Positions 1 through 5,598 of a stretch of DNA of 5,598 nt are shown in pieces. Location of the stretch: assembly GCA_012522285.1 (NCBI GenBank), contig JAAYKS010000449.1, forward strand, positions 1 to 5,598, in the 5' to 3' direction. The position numbers and the translations under genes were made by a program. The notes under the pieces are model-generated. The model searched no databases, had not been told where the DNA came from, and saw nothing but the letters and a program-made list of their open reading frames with translations. Origin of the DNA: Clostridiaceae bacterium (GTDB taxonomy: Bacteria > Bacillota > Clostridia > Saccharofermentanales > UBA5734). Numbering within the stretch: the first letter of the stretch is position 1; each line of letters opens with the position of its first letter.

Positions 1-1614
1 AATCCGGGGATATTGCTTCCCGGAGCTCCGTATGTATACTCCGAAGATCCCTATCCGCCAGTGTTTCAGGCATTCACGCTGACAGTGCTCGAACCGGAGG
101 AACCGACGCCAACACTGACGCCGACACTGGCACCGACCACGACTCCCCCGACGCTGACACCGACCACCGCACCTGTATCTCCGACTCCGACATCGACACC
201 TACGCCGACACCCATCCCCGTTCCTCCGACGATCACGAGTGCACGGACGGTGACAGTGTACAGACCTTCCGGAGGGAGTTTTCAAGTCACCGCAGACGGA
301 ACTTTGCCGATCACCTACTCCTTGTCTCCCCTCCCGGATTATCCGGATATGCCCGTCCCAGTCGGTGTAACCATCGATGAAAACACTGGCTCTCTGACAA
401 TTGCTGACTGGACACCTCTCGGTACGCACTATTTTGGCATCGTCGCTACCAATATCGCCGGCCAAGATGAACAGACGTTTATGCTCGTTGTCAAAAACCT
501 CTTCACTACCATCCCGCGCATTGACACCTCCATGCCCGGTCTGCATCCGGACCCGATCCTCAGATCTCCGAGTGTGGTCGGACTTTCGGCGAATCTTCCC
601 TCCGTCATTCAGCCGGGAGCGGGCGACTGGCTCGCCAATCTGGCGGGCGCTCCCGAATACGTGCTCCGCAACGACGATCCCAAAGATCTCTACTCTCAAG
701 ACATGCTGTATATTTCCGGAGCGGAGTATGTGAAGTACGATCTGTTGATTGCCTTCACCGCGGAGGATGAGCTCTACGCGATTCGCGAGTTCGACACCAG
801 CCCCTGCAACAATCATCACGCCGTCCCGATGACCGAAGAAGAAAAGCAAGCCATCGAAGACACGTTTAAAAACCGAAAATTGTTGATCGAGTACGATCGG
901 TTCGGGTTCGGACCGGATCTCGAATCCCGATTTGACAGTTTCCTGGTTGATCAGTGGACGGAATTTTCCGTTCTGGACTACGGAAGCATGATGGGAGCAA
1001 TCGATGGACTGAAAAGCGGCAATCTTTCGATTGGTCTGGGCGGCGTCATCGGCACGATCGTCCCCGGCAGTGTATTCAATGCGCTCCAAGGCAAGTCAGC
1101 AGACAACATCGGTCTGAGCTTTGGTCAGGAAGGCGCCACCATGACCTTTATGAGCGGTACGGTCAACTCCGTGGAGGACAAGCAGCGCTTTGACCTGGCC
1201 TTCTCGCAGCAGGCAGTCAGTGCATCGGCTATGAAGGAGGCAACACAAGGGGCGGGTGCCTTTACCTTTGCATTTGCGCACAACGATGCTTTGCCGGGAT
1301 TTGCACAATTTGACATCGCTACGGATCTCGCGGCGGGGCAGAGCGTCAATGTTTACAAATATGACGCCCAAAGCCAGCGATTCTCCACCATCGCGGAAAA
1401 CGTCATTGTGGCGGAAGGCGGTGTTGTGACCTATATGAACAACACCATGTCGGAGTACCTGATCACGTCGGCCAAGCTGGAAGGCGCTGAGACGACCGAA
1501 GCGTATCGCGTCAACAACCAGACGCGTGAACCCGCATCCTTCTTATGGGCCTATTTCGTCGGTGGAGGTGTTCTGCTTCTACTGGTGGCGGGGGGTATAT
1601 TCCTCCTGATCTGA
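1..1614 (+). CDS. Cell-surface protein with Ig-like domain and C-terminal membrane anchor (5'-partial)
   Basis: This is the C-terminal part of a secreted, probably membrane-anchored surface protein. The frame is open to base 1, so the start and signal peptide are off-window; the TTG at 13 is not a credible start. Bases 40-90 end in FTLTV, the typical last strand of a preceding Ig-like repeat. A Thr/Pro linker follows (103-228). Next comes a He_PIG-type domain (about 226-492), recognisable by PITYSL, GVTIDENTGSLT and the ATNIAG...TFMLVV ending. Bases 493-1070 are an unrecognised, rather acidic region. Bases 1075-1476 look like the beta-rich C-terminal module of many clostridial secreted proteins (AHNDALPG, VNVYKYDAQSQRFSTI, MSEYLIT). 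A hydrophobic segment at 1540-1611 ends exactly at the TGA, with no basic tail; no LPXTG is visible. The sequence supports extracellular adhesion or scaffolding but not a specific function. The gene converges on the hydrogenase operon and is probably unrelated to it. Confidence 0.85.
   Translation, partial: NPGILLPGAPYVYSEDPYPPVFQAFTLTVLEPEEPTPTLTPTLAPTTTPPTLTPTTAPVSPTPTSTPTPTPIPVPPTITSARTVTVYRPSGGSFQVTADGTLPITYSLSPLPDYPDMPVPVGVTIDENTGSLTIADWTPLGTHYFGIVATNIAGQDEQTFMLVVKNLFTTIPRIDTSMPGLHPDPILRSPSVVGLSANLPSVIQPGAGDWLANLAGAPEYVLRNDDPKDLYSQDMLYISGAEYVKYDLLIAFTAEDELYAIREFDTSPCNNHHAVPMTEEEKQAIEDTFKNRKLLIEYDRFGFGPDLESRFDSFLVDQWTEFSVLDYGSMMGAIDGLKSGNLSIGLGGVIGTIVPGSVFNALQGKSADNIGLSFGQEGATMTFMSGTVNSVEDKQRFDLAFSQQAVSASAMKEATQGAGAFTFAFAHNDALPGFAQFDIATDLAAGQSVNVYKYDAQSQRFSTIAENVIVAEGGVVTYMNNTMSEYLITSAKLEGAETTEAYRVNNQTREPASFLWAYFVGGGVLLLLVAGGIFLLI
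103..228 (+). repeat. Thr/Pro-rich linker coded by degenerate short tandem repeats
   Basis: About 42 residues consist almost entirely of Thr and Pro, with a few Ser, Ala, Leu and Val, in a TPT/PTP/LTPT pattern. They are encoded by imperfect repeats of ACN and CCN codons such as ccgacactgac and ccgacacc. Linkers like this separate domains of extracellular proteins in anaerobes and are often O-glycosylated. Here it joins one Ig-like repeat to the next. The DNA repeat could vary in length by replication slippage; that is an inference. Confidence 0.85.
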
Positions 1615-1718
1615 CGCAAAAGAAAGATCGCCGAATCGCCTGGCGATCCCTCCCTGTGATCCCTGGCCTCTTATATGGGGCTGTTCGCAGTATTCGACCG
1701 TTCTGCCTCTTTTCTACA

Positions 1719-1766
1719 ACAAAGAAGTCCCGCAGACAGATCGCTGCGGGACTTCTTTGTCTTTTG
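1719..1766. terminator. Bidirectional intrinsic terminator between convergent genes
   Basis: CAAAGAAGTCCCGCAG at 1720-1735 is perfectly complementary to CTGCGGGACTTCTTTG at 1744-1759, with an 8-base loop. The A at 1719 and T at 1760 extend the stem to 17 bp. The loop-proximal part is GC-rich and the base of the stem is A-rich on the left and T-rich on the right. On the + strand the hairpin leads into CTTCTTTGTCTTTTGTT. On the - strand it leads into CTTCTTTGTTGTAGAAAAG, a weaker T tract. It lies 105 bases past the surface-protein stop and 56 bases past the hydrogenase stop, so it can serve both transcripts. Confidence 0.88.
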
Positions 1767-1815
1767 TTCATCTGCCGTGTTGCGAAGTATGAGCAAGTCG
1801 ACCCTTTCTCTTCCG

Positions 1816-3639
1816 TCAGTATCGCTTGCGTGCGGTGTAGCTTGTGTGCAGCAGCGTATGTGAGATGTGTCCGCCCGGCGCGCCCAGATACACATCGTAC
1901 AACGCTTTGAGCGACGGGTTCTCGTGGGACTTGCGGATGGGTTTTCCTTCGTCCTCCCGGTAGATCGCCTCCATGCGCAACCGGCGCACATCCGGGTCTG
2001 CGGAGCGAGGTTGTCCACCGCCCGTGATGCACCCGCCGGGACATCCCATGACCTCGATGAAATGGTACGGACTCTCTCCCCGGACGACTTCCTCCATCAG
2101 CTCCGCGGCACCGGCGAGTCCGTTGGTGACCGCCACGCGCAGCTCCACACCATCAAGAAAACTCCATTCCGCTTTGGGACGCTCGATCCGGATCGCCGCT
2201 TTCTTGATTTTCGCGAGACCGGCGACCGGATTGGAATGCAGACCGGAAAACGGCAGTTCGCGACCCGTGATGATCTCATACACCGTCCGGAGTGCCGCCT
2301 CCATCACACCACCCGACGCGCCGAACAGGTCGGCCGCACCGGTGGACAATCCGAGCGGATCGTCAAACCGGGATTCTGTGAGTGACTCGAAGCAGATTCC
2401 GGACTCCAGCAGCATCTTGCCCAACTCGCGAGTGGTGAGCACTTCGTCGACGTTCCACTCGCCATCGTTTTGCATTTCCGGACGGGTGATCTCGTACTTC
2501 TTGGCGGTACAAGGCATGACCGAGGTCACATGCATGTCTGACGGGAGGATGCCCTGCTTGTCTGCAAACCAGCTCTTCGCGAGCGCGCCGAGCATCATGT
2601 GGGGGGATTTGCAGGTCGACAGATGGGACAGATACTCCGGATAGTAGTGTTCGATGTACTTGATCCATCCGGGACTGCAGCTTGTGATCATGGGAAACAC
2701 CGGCAACGGAAGCGGATCCGGCAGCGGCAGTGCGTCGCGTTCAGCGGAAGACAGAGCCCCCCGCTCCATGAACAACGCCGCGATGCGAGCCAGCAACTCG
2801 GTTCCCTCCTCGAGCACGGTCAAGTCGGCGGCAAAATCCGTGTCGAAAACGTAGTCGAATCCAAGCGCGCGCAGCGCACTGACCATCTGACCGGTCACCA
2901 ACGTGCCCGGAGGCAGTCCAAACGCTTCTCCCAGCGCGGCACGGACCGCCGGTGCGGTCTGCACGACCGTCACTTTGGAAGGATCCGCCAGCGCCTGCCA
3001 GACCGGATCGGCGGATTCCCGCTCATGCAGCGCGTCGGTCGGACAGACCGTCGTGCACTGCCCGCAATAGGTACAGGCCTCCGTCCCCAGCAACCCGTCG
3101 CCGCCGGGTCCGATGCCGGTCAGAAATCCCCGGCGTTGCGGCTGCACCACGCCGATTCCCTGCACTTCCCCGCACATCACCACACAACGCCGGCAGAGGA
3201 TGCATTTGGACGCATCGCGCACGATGGAAGGATTCGAGCGGTCGACCTCGGCTTTGGACCGGGCCCCCTCGAACCGCGATGTCTTGACCTGGAGCACTTC
3301 GCCCAGTTGCTGCAGCTCACAGTTGTTCGACCGCCCACAGTGCAGACAGTCGGTCGGATGATCGGACAGAATCAGTTCATACAGTACCTTGCGTGCCCGG
3401 CGGACGCGCGGCGTGTTGGTGTGTACGACCATGCCGTCGGCCACCGGCGTCACGCAGGCCGCCATGAGGGATTTTGCGCCATCCACTTCGACCGAACAGA
3501 TTCTGCAGGATCCGACCGGTCCGAGTTCTTTGCGGTAGCACAGTGTCGGGATCAGGATATGGTGTGCCGATGCGGCTTCCAGGATGGTCGATCCCTCTTC
3601 CGCGGTACAGGGCTGCTGGTTGATCGTCAGTTGCACCAT
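1816..3639 (-). CDS. hydA: [FeFe] hydrogenase, group A, catalytic subunit (HydA/HndD type)
   Basis: A complete 607-residue cytoplasmic hydrogenase that reversibly reduces protons to H2. The order is a [2Fe-2S] ferredoxin domain (C34, C45, C48, C62), a His-ligated [4Fe-4S] site (H94, C98, C101, C107), two ferredoxin-type [4Fe-4S] sites (C146/149/152/156 and C189/192/195/199), then the H-cluster domain. H-cluster signatures are TSCSPGW (C321), MPCTAKK (C377) and EVMGCPGGC (C533, C537). The C-terminus (about 545-607) is the small-subunit-like segment ending LLHTSYTARKRY. Length fits HndD and CpI (about 575-585) with a small Leu/Pro insertion at 304-316. Ser322 occupies the position of the proton-relay Cys299 of CpI. 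The ATG is supported by a strong ribosome binding site and by the normal start of the 2Fe-2S fold. The gene follows the NuoF-GltD fusion by 14 bases, so both are probably co-transcribed and form one complex. No maturases (HydE/F/G) lie in the window. Confidence 0.97.
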   Translation of the reverse strand: MVQLTINQQPCTAEEGSTILEAASAHHILIPTLCYRKELGPVGSCRICSVEVDGAKSLMAACVTPVADGMVVHTNTPRVRRARKVLYELILSDHPTDCLHCGRSNNCELQQLGEVLQVKTSRFEGARSKAEVDRSNPSIVRDASKCILCRRCVVMCGEVQGIGVVQPQRRGFLTGIGPGGDGLLGTEACTYCGQCTTVCPTDALHERESADPVWQALADPSKVTVVQTAPAVRAALGEAFGLPPGTLVTGQMVSALRALGFDYVFDTDFAADLTVLEEGTELLARIAALFMERGALSSAERDALPLPDPLPLPVFPMITSCSPGWIKYIEHYYPEYLSHLSTCKSPHMMLGALAKSWFADKQGILPSDMHVTSVMPCTAKKYEITRPEMQNDGEWNVDEVLTTRELGKMLLESGICFESLTESRFDDPLGLSTGAADLFGASGGVMEAALRTVYEIITGRELPFSGLHSNPVAGLAKIKKAAIRIERPKAEWSFLDGVELRVAVTNGLAGAAELMEEVVRGESPYHFIEVMGCPGGCITGGGQPRSADPDVRRLRMEAIYREDEGKPIRKSHENPSLKALYDVYLGAPGGHISHTLLHTSYTARKRY

Positions 3640-3647
3640 GGCTTCTT

Positions 3648-3654
3648 CCCTCCT
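3648..3654 (-). promoter_or_regulatory. Ribosome binding site of the hydrogenase gene, overlapping the upstream stop
   Basis: Read on the minus strand the junction is TGAGGAGGGAAGAAGCCATG. The AGGAGG core (3654-3649) shares its first A with the TGA stop of the upstream fusion gene and sits 9 bases before the ATG at 3639. This fixes the hydrogenase start and suggests translational coupling between two subunits needed in similar amounts. No promoter is visible in the 14-base gap. Confidence 0.9.
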
Positions 3655-5598
3655 CAGCGCCGGTCACATCGCAGGCAACGTCCGGCTTCATACACCGCCT
3701 CGATCGCTCGGTATCCTTGTCGCACCTCACGGAACCCTTCGACACGGGATTTCGGATCCAGATTGTCGGGCACCAGTCTGGGACGCTCGCTTCCGTCGGT
3801 TTCTTCGGCAGGAACAGGAATGTCGATCTTTTTTCCTTTGTCCAGTTCGCCGCTGCCGCCCAGATATCGGTCGATCGAGGATGCCACATGCTTCCCGTCG
3901 GCGATCGCCGTGATCACGATATCCGCGCCGCGGACCACATCCCCGCCCGCGAACACGCCCGGCAGGCTGGTCTGGTGGGTTTCCGGGTCGACGACAAACG
4001 TGCCCCAGCTGGTCAACTCCACCTCGTCGGGGCGGACAAAGGGAAGATCGGAATACTGGCTCACCGCGAGGATGACCGCATCTACGGAAAATGTCGCAAG
4101 ATCCCCTTCGACAGGGACCGGCCGACGCCTTCCTTCCTTGTCGAATCCCACGCATTCCATGCGCTGGCAGACGACACGTTCCACGCGGCTGTCCCCTTCG
4201 AAACGCACCGGAGAGACCCGTTCATGGATTCGGACACCCTCCTCGACCGCTTCCCGGATTTCGCGCAGGTCGGCTGGCATGTCCTCGAGGTTTCTGCGGT
4301 ACAACACCAGCACCTCGTCCGCCCCGTTCCGGAGCGCGACTCTGGCAGCGTCCATCGCGGTGCTCCCGCCGCCGATCACAGCGACGGTGCCGGCCAGGCG
4401 TACGCCCCGTCCCAGATTGACATCTCTCAGATAGTCCAGACCGTGGTGCACACCGGGCAGATCTTCGCCCTCCAGCCCGATCCGGCGGGAACGCTGGGTC
4501 CCGGTGGCGATATAGACCGCGTCATACAAGGTCCGGAGGGTTTCAAACGAGAGATCCCGTCCGATTTCGGTGCCGTACCGGATCCGGATTCCGGCTTGCT
4601 CGATCGCTTCGACTTCCCGCTGGAGCACGGCTTTGGGAAGCCGGTACTCCGGGATGCCGAACGCCAGCATACCGCCCGCGACCGATTCTGTTTCAAACAC
4701 GGTCACGTCATACCCGAGTCGCCCCAGATAGTAGGCGCAGGTCAACCCGGATGGTCCGGCCCCGATGATCGCGACCGATTTTCCGCGACGGGTCGACGCG
4801 GGATCTTCGGGTGGCACGCCAAATGCCATGGCCACATCCGAGGCGTATCGTTTCAAGTCGCAGATGGACAGCGGGTCGTCCAGTTGCGCACGTCGGCATC
4901 TGGACTCGCAAGGATGGGTGCATACGCGTCCACAGATCGCCGGGAAGGGATTCTCCTGCCGGATCAGCCGATAGGCGTCCTCGGGCTTCCCTGCGGCGAT
5001 CAGCGCCAGATACCCCGGCACGTTCACCCCTGCGGGACACGCATTCTCGCAGGGGGACAGGAACAGGTCCTGACACACGCCCGCGCGGCAATACTTGTGT
5101 CGGATGTGTTCGTCGTACTCCTCGCGAAAATAGCGGATGGTGCTCAGGACCGGATTGGGTGCGGTTTGTCCGAGTCCGCACAGTGCAGTGTCCTTTACCG
5201 TCTCGCCGAGCTCGATCAGCCGTTCTACATCCCCTTCCTGACCTTCTCCCCGGACGATCCGGTTGAGGATGTCCAGCATTCTCCGGGTGCCGAGCCGGCA
5301 GGCCACACACAACCCGCAGGACTCCTCTTGCACGAACTCCATAAAGAAACGGGCCACATCGACCATGCAGGTGTCTTCATCCATGCAGATCAGTCCGCCG
5401 GACCCCATGATGGCACCGAGTTCGACCAGAGACTGGTAGTCAATCGGGGTGTTGAGTTGCTCGCGTGTCAGGCAGCCGCCCGACGGGCCCCCGGTCTGGG
5501 CGGACTTGAATCGCTTACCGTGCGGCACGCCACCCCCGATATCGTAGATGATCTCACCCAGGGTGATCCCCATCGGGACTTCGACGATCCCGGTGTTG
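3654..5598 (-). CDS. NuoF/HydB-type subunit fused to GltD/NfnB-type NADPH flavoprotein (5'-partial)
   Basis: The frame runs off the right edge; the Met at 5571-5573 is internal (NTGIVEVP precedes it) and is used here as residue 1 of 639. Residues 1-60 are the SLBB-like part of a NuoF/HydB subunit (GGPSGG at 28-33). Residues 80-155 are its [4Fe-4S] domain (C86, C89, C92, C132). The N-terminal FMN/NADH site is off-window. After CRAGVC (162-167) the protein becomes GltD/NfnB-like: Fe-S cysteines C175, C179, C214, C218, C222 and C226; FAD-binding GAGPSG at 271-276; NAD(P)-binding GGGSTAMD at 401-408 followed by YRR at 425-427, which suits NADPH; and FAD-closing GGDVVRGAD at 543-551. The C-terminus carries an extra CLRC (633-636). 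The likely role is electron transfer among NADH, NADPH and the adjacent hydrogenase in the cytoplasm. The architecture matches what has been called glutamate synthase-linked (group A2) [FeFe] hydrogenase loci. A biosynthetic glutamate synthase is unlikely because the fusion is to NuoF and the next gene is hydA. Confidence 0.93.
   Translation of the reverse strand, partial: NTGIVEVPMGITLGEIIYDIGGGVPHGKRFKSAQTGGPSGGCLTREQLNTPIDYQSLVELGAIMGSGGLICMDEDTCMVDVARFFMEFVQEESCGLCVACRLGTRRMLDILNRIVRGEGQEGDVERLIELGETVKDTALCGLGQTAPNPVLSTIRYFREEYDEHIRHKYCRAGVCQDLFLSPCENACPAGVNVPGYLALIAAGKPEDAYRLIRQENPFPAICGRVCTHPCESRCRRAQLDDPLSICDLKRYASDVAMAFGVPPEDPASTRRGKSVAIIGAGPSGLTCAYYLGRLGYDVTVFETESVAGGMLAFGIPEYRLPKAVLQREVEAIEQAGIRIRYGTEIGRDLSFETLRTLYDAVYIATGTQRSRRIGLEGEDLPGVHHGLDYLRDVNLGRGVRLAGTVAVIGGGSTAMDAARVALRNGADEVLVLYRRNLEDMPADLREIREAVEEGVRIHERVSPVRFEGDSRVERVVCQRMECVGFDKEGRRRPVPVEGDLATFSVDAVILAVSQYSDLPFVRPDEVELTSWGTFVVDPETHQTSLPGVFAGGDVVRGADIVITAIADGKHVASSIDRYLGGSGELDKGKKIDIPVPAEETDGSERPRLVPDNLDPKSRVEGFREVRQGYRAIEAVYEAGRCLRCDRR

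Noticed and set aside
103..228. CRISPR or other regular direct-repeat array
   Set aside because: The repeats are short, irregular and codon-phased, and are fully explained by the Thr/Pro linker.
1626..1648. Second hairpin, GATCGCC / GGCGATC with a 9-base loop, just after the surface-protein stop
   Set aside because: Only 7 bp, and not followed by a T tract. It may add to termination but cannot be told from chance.
1776..1818. In-frame RKRK also follows the hydrogenase TGA on the minus strand
   Set aside because: The hydrogenase already ends in its normal family C-terminus (LLHTSYTARKRY), so this is not evidence of readthrough. It also shows that a basic run after TGA can arise by chance.
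1545..1910. Small + strand frames crossing the intergenic region (also 1675-1863)
   Set aside because: They run through the terminator hairpin and into the ends of both flanking genes, show no ribosome binding site, and have low-complexity Arg/Cys/Ser-rich products.
3654..3656. Reassigned TGA codon
   Set aside because: All three genes end in TGA, but Trp is coded by TGG within them and the TGA of the fusion gene overlaps the ribosome binding site of the next gene, as a real stop would.
2599..4434. A 611-codon open frame on the + strand, antisense to the hydrogenase and the fusion gene
   Set aside because: It lies opposite two unmistakable genes, its product is rich in Arg, His, Ser and Pro with no recognisable domain, and long antisense frames are expected opposite GC-rich coding sequence.
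3654..5100. Biosynthetic glutamate synthase small subunit
   Set aside because: The domain is GltD-like, but it is fused to a NuoF module and sits beside a hydrogenase; no large-subunit gene is in the window.

Overview
The window (about 5.6 kb, moderately GC-rich) holds three protein-coding regions in a convergent layout. It reads as chromosomal DNA of a strictly anaerobic, fermentative bacterium, most likely a member of the Clostridia. Two observations point that way. The hydrogenase is a multi-cluster group A [FeFe] enzyme of the HndD/HydA type. The neighbouring surface protein carries a Thr/Pro linker, an Ig-like domain and a C-terminal beta-sandwich module of a kind common in clostridial secreted proteins. 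The taxonomic guess is an inference; there is no rRNA or other marker here.

Left part (1-1614, + strand): the 3' end of a gene for a large secreted, membrane-anchored surface protein. Its reading frame is open through the left edge, so the N-terminus and signal peptide lie outside. Visible in order are the tail of one Ig-like repeat, a Thr/Pro linker, a complete He_PIG-type Ig-like domain, an unrecognised middle region, a clostridial-type beta-rich module and a terminal hydrophobic anchor.

Middle (1615-1815): a 201-base convergent intergenic region with no credible gene. Its main feature is a perfect 16-17 bp hairpin with T-rich flanks on both strands, a likely shared bidirectional terminator.

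Right part (1816-5598, - strand): two genes of one operon, transcribed right to left and 14 bases apart. The upstream gene, cut by the right edge, encodes a fusion. Its front half is a NuoF/HydB-type NADH-oxidising subunit. Its rear half is a GltD/NfnB-type NADPH-binding flavoprotein with its own Fe-S cysteines. The downstream gene is a complete 607-residue [FeFe] hydrogenase with one [2Fe-2S], one His-ligated [4Fe-4S], two ferredoxin-type [4Fe-4S] clusters and the H-cluster domain. A NuoE/HydC-type thioredoxin-fold subunit would be expected just beyond the right edge.

Together the two genes suggest a soluble cytoplasmic complex linking H2 production or oxidation to NAD(H) and NADP(H), possibly by flavin-based electron bifurcation. 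It resembles the poorly characterised 'glutamate synthase-linked' group A2 hydrogenases rather than the classical HydABC trimer. The most interesting features are the replacement of the usual HydB C-terminal ferredoxin domain by a GltD module, the orphan CxxC at the fusion's C-terminus, and Ser in place of the proton-relay Cys of the hydrogenase.
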